Shown here piece by piece: positions 24,140 to 34,404 of a stretch of 64,000 nt of DNA. Each line of letters opens with the position of its first letter. Positions within the stretch are counted from its first letter, which is position 1. The notes below the pieces were generated by a model, which saw nothing but the letters and a program-made list of their open reading frames with translations, did no database searches and was not told where the DNA came from. Made by a program: the position numbers and the translations under genes. The stretch is from Podocnemis expansa. Taxonomy: Eukaryota; Chordata; Testudines; Podocnemididae. The stretch spans positions 1,436,978-1,500,977 of the forward strand of contig ML681971.1 in NCBI GenBank assembly GCA_007922195.1. The letters run 5' to 3'.

Positions 24140-24258
24140 GGGTGGTGGAGCATGTCGAGGACGCGCATCTCGAGGAACTTTGGCTACTGCACGAAGGTGA
24201 GTAACCTCCATTTCCTCTACGAGCAGCGTCCTCGACTGCTCCACCTTAGGTGAGTATT
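24140..24258. repeat. DIRS-C internal complementary region
   Basis: 24148-24210 is the inverse of the left terminus (about 23858-23915). 24213-24250 is the inverse of the right terminus (about 34363-34403; TCCTCGACTGCTCCACCTTA). The two halves meet at about 24211. In DIRS elements this region restores both ends during replication through a circular intermediate. Confidence 0.87.
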
Positions 24259-24270
24259 TAGCAGTTATGT

Positions 24271-25750
24271 CTAGGAGGTGGGAACTTCGAGACGTGAGAA
24301 AGAGGCGGTGCTCAAGACAGCATGTCCTACAGCCGCATCCATGCCAGAAAATTGATCCAGAGCATAGCGTCTGGCGAAAGTATCAGTTGAAGACCATGTA
24401 GCTGCTCTGCAGATATCAATTAATGGGGCCCTCACGAGGAAAGCGACCAAGGATCCTATAGATCTGGTGGAGTGAGTTTGTATCATGTCAGGTGGTAGCA
24501 TCATAAGTGTCATTAGCAAGCTTGATATATAATGATACCCAGTGTGATAGTCTTTGCTTGGATATGGGCTGGCCCTGGGATCGCTCCACGGTAGATACAA
24601 ACAAACAAGGTGTTTTCCTAAAATTCCTTGTTCTATCGAGGTAGAAGGCCAAAGCTCTTCTGACATCCAATGTATGTAGGGCTGCCTGTTGGTTAGAAGT
24701 GTACGGCTTAGGAGAGAAGACCGGAAGATGAATTGTTTGATTGATGTGGAATCGGGAGTTAACCTTTGGAAGAAATTTCGGATGTGGCCTTAGTGAGACC
24801 TTGTCCTTGTAGAAGACGGTATAAGGAGGGTGCTCCATGAGCGTTGCCATCTCCCCCACCCGTCTGATGGAGGTGCTAGTGAGTAGAAAGGTGCCCGTCA
24901 TCAACAGGTGTAACAAGGAGCATGTTGCCATGGGTTCAAATGGTGGTTTTATCAAGGCCCTGTGTACAGTAGTAAGGTCCCATGGAGTTGCGGGTAACAT
25001 GATTGGCAGATAAAGATTTTGCAATCCTGTCATGAATCTCTTGACTATATGATGTGAAAAAACGGAGGAAGACCCTACAGGTTCATGGAAAGTAGAGATG
25101 GCTGCTAGGTGAACCTTAATAGTATTAACCGATACATTTGATTTTTTTAGGTGAAAAAGGTACTCTAAGACAGATGGAATGCTGGTGGACTGTAGAGGAA
25201 GATTGCGTTGAGCACACCATGAGGAGAAGTGACGCCACTTGTAAAGGTAAGTTGTTCTAGTTGTCATCCTCCTGCTGTTGAGGAGCACCAACTTTACATC
25301 ATGCGAGCACTGTTCTTCTAATTCGTTGAACCATCCAGGTTCCATGCCATTAGGTGTAGTCTGCTGAGGTAAGTATTCAAGGTTAGGCCCCAGTTCTGTG
25401 GGAGGAGCATCGGCAGTAAGGGCAGAATTATTGGTGGAACACTGGACATTCTCGTAAGTAGGGAATACCAGGGTTGTCGCGGCCAAGCAGGGGATATCAT
25501 TATCACAGAAGCCCTGTCCCGTTGGATCTTGTGTAGGATGCGAGGGATAAGCGGGACTGGAGGAAAGGCGCAGAGGAGACCCTTGTCTCACTTGAGGGAG
25601 AAGGTGTCGCCACTGGAATTGAGCCCGATGCCATCTCGGGAACAATAACTGTTGCACTTGCGGTTCTTCTGCATGGCGAACAGGTCCATAATAGGTGTCC
25701 CCCATTGTTGAGATATGGTTTGTAGTACCCAATTGTGGATCTCCCATTCG
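24271..25750 (-). pseudogene. DIRS-C tyrosine recombinase, one frameshift
   Basis: The main frame (25747-24488) gives the N-terminal SAM-like part (HDVKLVLLNSRRMTTRTTYL) and the catalytic start with SIRRVGEMATL, which holds the first Arg. It then shifts near 24495. The other frame (24666-24271) carries THSTRSIGS (HxxR) and DTFARRYALDQFSG, which holds the catalytic Tyr. The conserved Arg, His-x-x-Arg and Tyr are therefore all present, but in two frames. The enzyme would integrate the circular DNA intermediate without a target duplication. It overlaps the end of the RNase H frame on its 5' side. Confidence 0.88.
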
Positions 25751-26091
25751 TGGTGTTGAACCGTGATTCTGCTGAGGGCATCTGCTATTGTGTTGTTCTT
25801 GCCCGGTAAGTGCACAGCTGAGAGGTGAATGTCATTGGGGAGACACCAGTGCCACAACATCAGAGCTTCCAGGCAAAGTCTGTGTGATCTGGTTCCGCCT
25901 TGTCGGTTTATATAATACATAGCAGTCGTATTGTCCATTTGAATCCTGACATGTTTTCCTGCGATTAATGAGAGGAAGTGCTGACAGGCATATCTGACCG
26001 CTCTTAGTTCTAGCAGATTTATGTGAAAAAAGTTCTCTCGTGTGCGGACCAGGTGCCACGTGCGATATTGTTGTGAAGATGTGCGCCCCAT
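25588..26091 (-). pseudogene. DIRS-C RNase H
   Basis: The 167-codon frame has INLLELRAVRYACQHF (catalytic Glu), VRIQMDNTTAMYYINRQGG (Asp) and NNTIADALSRI (Asp). It then has the linker PIMDLFAMQKNRKC, shared with DIRS-E (PTMDLFAIPENAHC). The domain removes RNA from the RNA/DNA hybrid. The recombinase frame overlaps it by about 160 bases in another phase. The upstream first Asp block lies in a different frame, so the domain is broken at its N-terminus. Confidence 0.85.
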
Positions 26092-26109
26092 CCCATGAGG
26101 GATACATCG

Positions 26110-27236
26110 GTTGTCATCGTAATTTCGGGTTCTGTTGCAGTGAATGGGACACCCTGCAACATGTTGCTCTCACGTGTCCACTAGATGAGAGAGTCCTTGA
26201 TCATGCGAGGGATGGATAAAAGCCGCTGGGGAGACGAGAGACTGTGTCTAGCCCTTTTGAGAAACCATAATTGGAACAGTCTCATGTGAAGTCTGGCGTA
26301 CCTGATCAAGTAGGCAGTAGCCGCCATATGGCCAAGGATGCGCATACAAGACTGAATGGATATCAGCGTCGCCTTCTGAATGTTGAGTATAAGGTTTTTG
26401 AGGTTCATGAACCTGTTGATAGGCAGAAAGGCTCTCTCTGAGAGTGAATGGATTCAAGCCCCTATGAAGAGTATTTGTTGTTGGGGCTGTACTGAGGACT
26501 TTTTGTAATTTATCCTGAGACCGAGTTCAAAGAATAACTTGACGGTTTTGTTGAGTGTGCAAAGGGCCTCCACTCTTGTGGGGGCCGTTATTAGAAAGTC
26601 ATCTAAGTATGGAAAGATGCAGACACCGTTCCTGCGAAGGAAGGCTATTACGGGTGCCATGACCTTTGAAAAAATGTGTGGTGCCGTACAAAGCCCAAAA
26701 GGGACGACGGTGTATTGGTAGTGCATGTCCAATAACGAGAACCTTAGGAATCGTCGGTGAGCTGGATGTATGGTTACGTGGAAATATGCGCCTGGTAGGT
26801 CAAGGGAAACCATCCATTCTCCATGGCGCAGTGATGAAATTATGGTTTGTACTGTGACCATCTTGAATCTTTTTGCTTGCACGTGTTCGTTCAGTCGCTG
26901 TAGGTCCAAGACTGGTCTCCAACTTCCTGATTTCTTTTGGGTGAGGAAGTAATTGGAATAAACTCCCGTGCCCCTGTGTTCGTTCGGGACAATCTCTATT
27001 GCCCCAATTTGAAGGAGATTTTGTATCTCCTGTGACAAAAGTTGTACATGATGGGGGTCCCTGAAGAGGGACAGGGAAGGCTGTTGGGAAGAAGGGTAAG
27101 TTATGAATGGAATGGTGTAGCCCTTCTGGATAATTTCCAATACCCACTTGTCCGATGTTATAGCAGCCCATTGTTGGAAGAAAGGGCGGAGTCTGTATTG
27201 GAAAAATAGGGGTTGTATCGACAGCTGGTGCTTCAC
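26110..27236 (-). pseudogene. DIRS-C reverse transcriptase
   Basis: The 260-codon frame (27236-26454) covers fingers and palm: ITSDKWVLEIIQKGYTIPF, GSWRPVLDLQRLNEHVQ, VVPFGLCTAPHIFSKV and CIFPYLDDFLITAP with the catalytic YLDD. The frame stops just after QQILFIGA. The connection continues in other frames below (ILGHMAATAYLIRYARLHM at 26181-26408). The palm is intact, so this is the best preserved DIRS polymerase in the window. The lesions are a stop and shifts after the palm. Confidence 0.88.
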
Positions 27237-27239
27237 TGC

Positions 27240-27536
27240 AAGAAGATGAGATGGCAGACCCTTGACCTGCCCATCAAAAGTGTTGTTTCATGTTGGCTTA
27301 CTGTAAATTTTGGGAAGACTGGTCATTTTGTCGTCTACAGCCTGGTTGGTGTGGTCTGTTGCAGGAAACATCGGCTCTCCTGTTATATTGGCCCTGCGGA
27401 TATCTGAAGGTGGTATTACGAGGTCTATACTGTTTCTTGTTGTAGTACGGCGTATGAATACCCAAGGCTCTGAGTGTAGCCCGGGAATCTTTAAGGCTGC
27501 GCATGACCTCACTAGTCTTTTCTGCAAAGAGATTCT
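27240..27536 (-). pseudogene. DIRS-C gag C-terminal segment left of the Gypsy insertion
   Basis: The frame at 27298-27504 reads MRSLKDSRATLRALGIHT, then YRPRNTTFRYPQGQYNRR. DIRS-B has MKDSRATLRTLEIHT. The gag frame resumes on the other side of the LTR element at 32203, where the reading continues in phase once one 5-bp target copy is removed. This shows that Gypsy inserted within gag. Confidence 0.75.
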
Positions 27537-27740
27537 TGTAGTGATATGCTTGTAGAAGGTTGTGAATTTAGAGACACTCCCTAGCATGGGCCACTGTTGT
27601 GTAAATTGGGAGACGTGCCCCAGAGTAGATTTAACATGGCTGCTCCCAGGTACACACCTGGATACCTGTCTGTATGATTAAAGTTCTGTTCCTTACTCAT
27701 TCAATAGTATCATCTTTAGTGAACCCTCAAGATCATTACA
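27537..27740 (+). repeat. Gypsy 5' LTR
   Basis: The 204-bp LTR starts TGTAGTGATATGCTTG and ends GATCATTACA. Relative to the 3' LTR it has an extra AC near 27570 and about 8 substitutions. The ATTAAAGTT at about 27678 could be part of a polyadenylation signal. Confidence 0.93.
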
Positions 27741-27758
27741 TGGTGTCAGATGATGGGG
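27741..27758 (+). promoter_or_regulatory. Primer-binding site, probably tRNA-Leu-like
   Basis: TGGTGTCAG follows the 5' LTR directly. It is the complement expected for a tRNA 3' end of the form CTGACACCA, as in vertebrate tRNA-Leu. The match weakens after the ninth base, so the tRNA identity is a guess. Confidence 0.6.
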
Positions 27759-27880
27759 AATGAGTTTGGAAACTAAAAAGACTTGGAGGAAAATTCCTGC
27801 ATTTGCACCTGAAAACAGCAAAACATCAGGGATCTCTGAAAACAAAGAAAGCCTTCAGCAAGTAAGTGTAAGCTCTAACA

Positions 27881-28966
27881 ATGGATGTTTTACAGGCTCC
27901 TTCACCTCTCCAAATGTCTGGTAATGTTGCAGAAAACTGGCTAAAGTTTAAGCAGCGATTTCTGTTGTATTTGTCTGCCATTGGAGCACAGAACAAAGAT
28001 GAAAACCAGAAATCATCTATATTTTTGCATGTTGTTGGGGAGGAGGCACTGGATGTATATAACAACTTTAAATTTCAAGATGGTGAAAGCATGAATTTAA
28101 ACACTATACTGACTAAGTCCGAGGAATATTGCTTGCCAAAAATGAATGTGACTTTTGAGAGGCATAGATTTTTTACATGCATGCAAAAACCGGATAATAC
28201 CATAGACCAATGTGTGACAGAATTAAGGAAACTCAGTAAAAGCTGTAATTTTGGTGGCTTGGCAGAGTCTCTGATCAAAGATAGACTCATTTGTGGCATT
28301 ACAGACAATGGATTAAGAGAGAGACTGCTCAGAGAGGGAGAGATCTCTTTGAATGAAACCCTTCAAATATGTAGGGCCACTGAAATGGTAAAAACACAAG
28401 TAAAAGAGCTGAATTCACCAGAAAGGACAGTGCATGCACTTAGACAAACAGCATGTAGCCAAAGTGGTTCAAATCACAATGTGGAACCAAACTCTGCTAT
28501 CAGGAAGACTGAGTTCAGACAGTCTTGTGGCAAGTGTGGATCATGGCATGGTCCCAAACAGTGTTTTGCCTATGGGAAACTCTGTCCTAATTGTGGGAAA
28601 CTTAATCATTTTGCAAACTGCTGCAGATCCCAAAGGTGCAAAAATCAAGTGCACTTAGTTACTGACAGTGAGACTGAGGAGTGCTTTGTAGATGTACTGG
28701 GATCAAGCAAACCTAGTGAGAGGGACTGGATACTGCCTCTGTCAGTGAATGGAACAATCATTCCACTGAAACTAGACACAGGAGCTCAGGTTAACATTCT
28801 GTCTACACGAGATTATGAGAGACTGAGAATAAGACCCAAGCTGGGACCAACAAACATAAAAGTAACTGGGTATTCTGGAACAAATATACCTGTGCAGGGA
28901 CGCTGCTTCGCTAGTGTTAACCATAAGAACACCATGTACAGGCTGCCTTTCATTGTAGTGCCATAG
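27881..28966 (+). pseudogene. Gypsy gag and protease
   Basis: The 361-codon frame starts MDVLQAPSPLQMSGN. The N-terminal half is a capsid-like helical region (GNVAENWLKFKQRFLLYLSA). Residues about 215-250 hold cysteines, including CPNCGKLNHFANCC (CCHC knuckle). The C-terminal part is an aspartic protease with PLKLDTGAQVNIL (catalytic DTGA). A TAG at 28964-28966 ends it, and reverse transcriptase follows in the same frame, so gag-pro and pol were probably one frame. Whether the stop is decay or an original readthrough site cannot be told here. Confidence 0.88.
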
Positions 28967-29902
28967 GAGGTGACACCAATTTTGGGCTTGCCCACCTGTG
29001 AGAAACTGGATCTGGTAAAAAGGGTGCTCTCACTACAAGACAGGCCTGCATCTGGCTATGAAGTGCTCTTTGAAGAATATCAGGACCTGTTTCAGGGATT
29101 GGGTTGCTTGGAAGGTGAACATACAATCCACATAAACAAGCAGATCCCTCCAATCATTCATCCATGTAGAAAGGTGCCATTTGCACTCCGTGATAAACTC
29201 AAGGCTGAGCTTGAAAGGATGGAAGCAATACAAGTAATACAAAAAATAGAGGAGCCAACGGAATGGGTGAGCTCCCTAGTTATAGTGCAAAAAAGTAATG
29301 GCCAGCTACACATATGCTTAGATCCCAGAGACCTCAACAGAGCTATACAAAGAGAACATTTCAAACTACCAACTAGAGAAGAGATTATGGCTCAGTTTGC
29401 AAATGCTCAATACTTCAGTAAATTGGATGCATACTCTGGATTTTGGCAGCTAAAATTAACAGAGGAAAGCTCGAAATTATACACATTTAATACTCCTTTC
29501 GGAAGATACAGATTTTTACGCTTACCCTTCGGCATAGCTTCAGCACCAGAGGTGTATCACAAAACTGTACACATGATCTATGAACATATTAGCGGTGTGG
29601 ACACCTCCATGGATGACATCATTATCCGGGGCTCTACAAAAGAGGAGCATGATCGTCGGCTTTGGTAAGTGTTAGATGCAACTAGAGCCACAAACCTCAA
29701 ACTAAATAAGGACAAAAGTGTGTTAGGGGTTAGAGAACTGACTTTTATAGGGGACATTGTTTCTCATGAAGGTGTAAAACCAGAGAAGAGGAAGATTTCA
29801 GCCATTGAAATGATGCCACGTCCCCAGTCAAAGAACTATGTCCAACGGTTCCTGGGAATGGTTAATTATCTTGGAAAATTCATACCCAATCTTTCTGCCT
29901 AG
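28967..29902 (+). pseudogene. Gypsy reverse transcriptase, in-frame stop
   Basis: In the same frame as gag-pro, the region reads PTEWVSSLVIVQKSNGQLHI, then LRLPFGIASAPEVYHKTVH and GVDTSMDDIIIRG, with the catalytic MDD. A TAA at 29666-29668 splits the frame just after the palm, and TAG at 29900-29902 and TAA at 29987-29989 follow. The downstream part has LTFIGDIVSHEGVKPEKRKI and FLGMVNYLGKFIP, the usual connection. These are clear Gypsy features, but the frame is non-functional. Confidence 0.9.
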
Positions 29903-30021
29903 TCGGCACCATTGAGACAACTCCTACAGGACAAAAATGAATGGTGCTGGAATGCTACACAGGAGGAATCATGGAGAAGTTTAAAATAAGACTTTATACA
30001 GGAACCAGTATTGAAATTTTT

Positions 30022-30668
30022 TTGCTCCAGAGAAGCCCATTAAAATTTCAGCGGATGCATCACAGTCGGGGTTGGGTGCCATGATTTTACAAAAACATGA
30101 AGATTGCTGGCAACCTGTGGCATATGCATCCAAATCACTGACTGATGCAGAGACTAGATATACACAGATTGAGAAGGAGCTTTTAGGAATCTTGTTCGCC
30201 TGTGAGAGATTCAGTCAGTATATTTATGGACAGAGAGTGGAAGTTGAAACAGATCACAAGCCCTTGATTGCATTATTTAACAAACCACTAAACGACTGTA
30301 CCTTAAGGATTCAAAGAATGATGATCAAATTGCGAAATACAAATTTATTGGTGACCTACACACCAGGCAAATTTATGTTCACTGCAGATGCACTTTCCAG
30401 AGCAGTAGCACCCATGGTACCTGAGAAGACACTGGAAACAGAAGTGCAAGCCTATGTAGATATGATTGTGAGTGCAAATCCCATAACGAACAGAAGACTG
30501 CAATGCATAAAAGATGAGACTGAGAAAGATGAATCGTTGGGACTCCTCAAAGAGGTAATAATTAAAGGATGGCCTGAAATAATAAGCAGTTGCTCTCTAA
30601 GTATAATTGACTATTGGAACTGCAAGCATGAACTGACTGGTAGATGGGGTGATTTTCAAAGGTGGTAA
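30022..30668 (+). pseudogene. Gypsy RNase H
   Basis: A run of seven T near 30015 shifts the frame relative to the upstream pol part. The new frame carries ISADASQSGLGAMILQ (first Asp), EKELLGILFACERFSQYIYG (Glu), ETDHKPLIALF (Asp) and FTADALSRA (last Asp). All four acidic positions are present. The frame then diverges from integrase by a one-base change near 30640. Confidence 0.88.
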
Positions 30669-31257
30669 GGTTGTAATACCATGGAGCCTCCGAAAAGAAA
30701 TGTTACAGAAGATTCATGAAGGTCACTTCGGAATTGAGAAGTGCAAAGAACGAGCACGAGAGGTCATGTATTGGCCGCGGATCATTCATGACATTACCAA
30801 TGTGGTAAAAAACTGCTTTTCATGCTTGAAATACAGGCCATGCCAACAGGCAGAGACACTGAGACCCCATCCTGTTCCACAGAGACCTTATGAGAAGGTA
30901 GGTGTGGATTTATTTACCTGGCATTCCAAGGATTACTTAATAGTCACTGATTATTACTCTTTATATCCAGAAATTTGCACACTGAACAGTACTAATAGTA
31001 ATTCAGTAATCACTGGCATGAAAGGAATTTTCAGACACGGAATTCCTGACGAGGTCTTCAGTAACAATGGGCCACAATTTTTAAGTGCAGAATTCAGGCA
31101 GCTTGCCTTAGATTGGGATTTTCATAATGAAACCTCCAGTCCCAATTATCCCCAATCAAACGGACTGGTGGAAAGGTCTATACAGATGGTAAAGAACCTG
31201 ATGAAAAAGACTTTTGAAAGTGGAGGTGATCTGTATACAGCACTGCTGGTCTACTGA
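30649..31257 (+). pseudogene. Gypsy integrase core, catalytic Asp lost
   Basis: The frame shows the zinc-binding HHCC region (KIHEGHFGIEKCKERAREVM, then CFSCLKYRPC), then the core with GVDLFTWHSKDYLIVTDYY, VFSNNGPQFLSAEF and NYPQSNGLVERSIQMVK. The catalytic triad should be D, D, E. The first Asp (DLF) and the Glu (LVERS) are there, but the second Asp block reads SNNGPQF instead of SDNGPQF. A TGA at 31255-31257 ends it, and the C-terminal domain follows in the same frame. Confidence 0.9.
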
Positions 31258-31854
31258 AGTACACCCCTGGAGAATAGCTTTTCTCCAGCTCAGCTGTTAA
31301 TGGGAAGAAGGATCAGATCTAACTTACCTATTACTGATAAATTGCTGCAATCTAAGAACAATGCTAAAGTTCAGAAGATGAAAGAAAACCAGAAGTGGAA
31401 GCAGAAATATTATTTTGATAGAAGGGCTCGTGATCTTCCATCCCTTAACCCAGGTGATAGAAGAGTGATTCCTCAGGCATACTCTAATACCTGGGGACAA
31501 AGAGGTACTATTAAAAAACAGCTGCATCCACGGTCTTACGTGGTCCACACAGATCAAGGGGACACATTTCGACGTAATCGACGGGATCTACAACTTATTC
31601 CAGAAAATTTCAACACCGTGGAAGTTGAGGTAGATTCTGGCATGCCTCCCCTGACTGATCCAATATCTTCAACACATGGTAATGAAACTATCAGGGAACA
31701 AGAGAACTCAGACCTGAACGAAGGACCAGTCCTGAGAAGATCTAATCAAGTCATCAAACGTCCAGAAAGACTCAGAGACTTGCTAGGATATGTAAGGGAA
31801 GTGGGTGGTAAAGACTCACTTGAGAGTGATGTGCTAGTAACCTCTCCTCTCTAG
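31258..31854 (+). pseudogene. Gypsy integrase C-terminal domain
   Basis: In phase with the integrase core after its stop, it reads SPAQLLMGRRIRSNLPI, then LNPGDRRVIPQAYSNTWGQ and GTIKKQLHPRSYVVHTDQGD. This matches the usual Gypsy integrase tail, where a G-P/R-Y-x-V motif follows. The Arg-rich end runs to 31854. Confidence 0.8.
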
Positions 31855-32000
31855 GTAGTTCAGATTCTGGGTTTATGGACTGTCCTTCTGCATGTTTTTT
31901 TTAAGATAGCTGTTATGTGGTGTTAGATATTAGTGCATGTATTATTAGCTAGCTTTTATATGTATCTAACTGTTTACTTCTTTTCCTTAGGGGGGGAAGA
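31855..32000 (+). promoter_or_regulatory. Gypsy 3' untranslated region and polypurine tract
   Basis: The non-coding stretch after integrase ends in a purine run (AGGGGGGGAAGA, 31989-32000) that touches the 3' LTR, the expected plus-strand primer site. Confidence 0.8.
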
Positions 32001-32202
32001 TGTAGTGATATGCTTGTAGAAGGTTGTGAATTTAGAGACTCCCTAGCATGGGCCATTGTTGTATAAATTGGGAGACGTGCCCCAGAGAAGATTTAACATG
32101 GCTGCTCCCAGGTACACACCTGGATACCTGTCTGTATGATTAAAGTTCTATTCCTTACTCATTCTGTAATATCATCTTTAATGAACCCTCAAGATCATTA
32201 CA
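32001..32202 (+). repeat. Gypsy 3' LTR
   Basis: The 202-bp copy of the 5' LTR begins TGTAGTGATATGCTTG and ends CATTACA. The next five bases, ATTTT, pair with ATTCT before the 5' LTR. Confidence 0.93.
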
Positions 32203-34039
32203 ATTTTCTTTATCAAAAGGAAGATCCTCAATTGTAGACTGCATTTGCTTAGGTAAGTCCGCAGCATGCAACCACGAGGCCCTTCTCATAACTATAGCTG
32301 TGCCCATAGACCTGGCTGCCACGTCGGCAGAATCCAAAGCCGCCTGGAGCGCTGGCGATAAGCTGACCTTCTGAGATGAGGTTGGTAAATTGCTCTTGAT
32401 GATTCTGTGGGATATATTGCAGGAATTCAGCTAGCTTTGAATAAGTCTCCTGATCATAGTTGGATAGTAATGCCGTATAGTTGGAGATTTTGAGTTGAAG
32501 GGCAGCTGACGTGTACACTTTTTTCCCCAAGGACGTCGAGCTTCTTGTCATCCCTGGCACCAGGGTTGTTTTTGTTATACGAGGTCTTATTTCTTTGATT
32601 GGCAGCCTCAACTACGAGAGAGTTGGGCTGTGGGTGCATAAATAGAAACTCGTTGCCCTTGGGGACGACAAAGTATTTTTTTATCCGCCTTTTTGTTAGA
32701 TGGAGCGGAAGAAGATGGAGTTGCCCATATGATGTTCGCCAGTTCAGTTTATTCTATCATCCATAGATAAAGCTAGTTTATTTGATACAGATGTCTGAAG
32801 TATTCTATACAAGCTTATGTTTATTTGTAGGACTATCATGGAGGGAAATTCCCATGATATTGGCCGCTCAAGTAAATAAATCGCGAAAGCGTTTGAGATC
32901 ATCGCTTTTCAGATGTGAGGTGTCATCGAGGGCGTCCGATGCATTCTTGATGGTCTCAGTGGAGGTAAGTACATTCTGTTGCTGGTTAATGCTCTGTATT
33001 GGTTGTGTAGCATTTGCCCCCTATATAGGGTTGCTGGTAGGGGGTAAAAAGAAGGGAACCCTGGCCATGCCACAAAATTAGGTGGGATTGCCTGCGGTGG
33101 TGGCTGACAGAACCATGGGTATGGCCAAGGGTATGTAAAAGCCATATTAGCAGTGGGAACCTGAAGGGTCTGAATGTTGCTAGGCTCTGGAGAATTAAGA
33201 ACTGATTGCTCAGTAGACCCAGTGGTTCCTGACAGCTGGGATGCTGGAGACAGGCAGCTGTCAGAGGAGTCAGACTGAAACAGTGGAGAAACTGGCAAGG
33301 AATGAACCTGAAGATCCTCTGCTGTTTCTAAATGCTTTGATTTCCTCTTATGTTTCTTAGCCCCTGGGCTGAGGGGCTGGGGCTCAGTGTGTAAAAGATC
33401 TTGCCAGTTTGCAGCCGGTGCAAAGTCATTCGTTGTCTGCACCGTCTGCTGCGATGGGTTTAAAAACTGGATCTGAGGCAGAGGTGGGAAGTAGGGAGCC
33501 GCCATCGGTGCCAGGTTTGATGTTTGGACCGGTGCTGTGGCCGACGCGGCAGACAAAAAGCTGGCAGAGCCGGGATAGGCAGCACAGCCGCTGCCGACAT
33601 GACTGTCAGCGGTGCCACCTCGATTGCGGCTTTTGGCGCAGAGCTGCGCTCCATGTCGGGTTTCTTCGAGCGGCTCGGTGCCGATGCTTTTGAGTCACCC
33701 GAGGAACTAGCCAGCCTCAAGGTGTCCTCATCAGTATTAGCCTCTCTGGCTCTCTTTTCAGGCATAGGAGATGAGCTGATAGACCTCCGCTTGAGCACTC
33801 CCTCAGAAAGAGGAGAGGCACTGGGGTCTGATGACGGACGTAAAGAACCCTCCAGTAACAGCAGCTTAGGCTTCCTCTCACGGTCTTTTAGGGATCTCTT
33901 TGTCAGACTGCAACAATATTGGCACTTTTGAGAGACATGTGTCTCACCAAGACATTTTTATACATGTCTGGTGGCCGTCTGAAATAGGTATGGCATCTTT
34001 ACAAGAGAGTCTGCGCTTAAACCCTGAGGGGTTCGGCAT
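32203..34039 (-). pseudogene. DIRS-C gag, N-terminal to central part
   Basis: The first ATG is at 34039, reading MPNPSGFKRRLSCKDAIPI. The zinc cluster follows, with the spacing C-x12-C-x2-C-x4-H-x4-C-x2-C visible across two frames, because five A's near 33956 add a base. The frame at 33798-33460 is Ser/Arg-rich (MLKRRSISSSPMPEKRARE). The frame at 33556-32909 is Pro-rich with FSHxxx-like blocks missing. The frame near 32639 has PQPNSLVVEAANQRNK. The frame at 32611-32249 has GKKVYTSAALQLKISNYTAL and EQFTNLISEGQLIA. DIRS-A and -B share these blocks. There are at least three frameshifts. Confidence 0.78.
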
Positions 34040-34154
34040 CGTGCTGCCGTGTTCTCAGTTTATTTTTATTTTTTGTTTCTGTTCTTAGTTGTTTCTTTTT
34101 CCTCGAGTCTTACGTTCTTTTAATCAATGTTCTTCTTTCTTCCTTCAGGCTGAA

Positions 34155-34404
34155 GATGGCAGCGGGAGGAGCCGCAGCGAGACCCGTCCTAAATGCTGGG
34201 CGGTAGAAGGAGAACTGAGCTGCGGAGCAGTGATGGCGGAGGAGTGCAGGCGCGTGCATCACAGTGGTGCGAAACCTGACAGGGACTCTAAGCGCCCCTC
34301 CCCCGCTCCCCAAGTCACTGCTTTGAAAGTTACCAGATCCTAGGTGCGGCTGGCACACACACACCTAAGGTGGAGCAGTCGAGGACACTGCTCATAGAGG
34401 AAGC
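34155..34404. repeat. DIRS-C terminal repeat, 5' side of the element
   Basis: It ends CCTAAGGTGGAGCAGTCGAG and then GACACTGCTCATAGAGGAA, which is found inverted in the internal complementary region. It is CpG-rich relative to the flanking intron, and its G/C-rich inside mirrors 23970-24110. Confidence 0.83.

Larger units (their letters stand above)
27537..32202 (+). mobile_element. Gypsy-type LTR retrotransposon nested in DIRS-C
   Basis: This 4,666-bp element has 204-bp and 202-bp LTRs that begin TGTAGTGATA and end CATTACA. By eye they differ at about 8 bases plus a 2-bp indel, about 4%. The flanks ATTCT (27532-27536) and ATTTT (32203-32207) fit a 5-bp target duplication with one later change. 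Coding order is gag, protease, reverse transcriptase, RNase H, integrase: integrase last, as in Gypsy/Metaviridae. Several stops and frameshifts mean it is dead. It lies antisense to both DIRS-C and the myosin gene. Confidence 0.93.
23858..34404 (-). mobile_element. DIRS-C: DIRS retrotransposon with inverted ends, split by Gypsy
   Basis: Non-coding ends at about 23858-24010 and 34155-34404 frame minus-strand gag, reverse transcriptase, RNase H and tyrosine recombinase. The internal complementary region at about 24148-24258 carries the inverse of the left end (GAACTTTGGCTACTGCAC) and then the inverse of the right end (CCTCGACTGCTCCACCTTAG). This is the arrangement needed for DIRS circular intermediates. 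Without the 4.67-kb Gypsy insertion it would be about 5.9 kb, the normal DIRS size. Each coding frame has at least one break. Confidence 0.9.
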
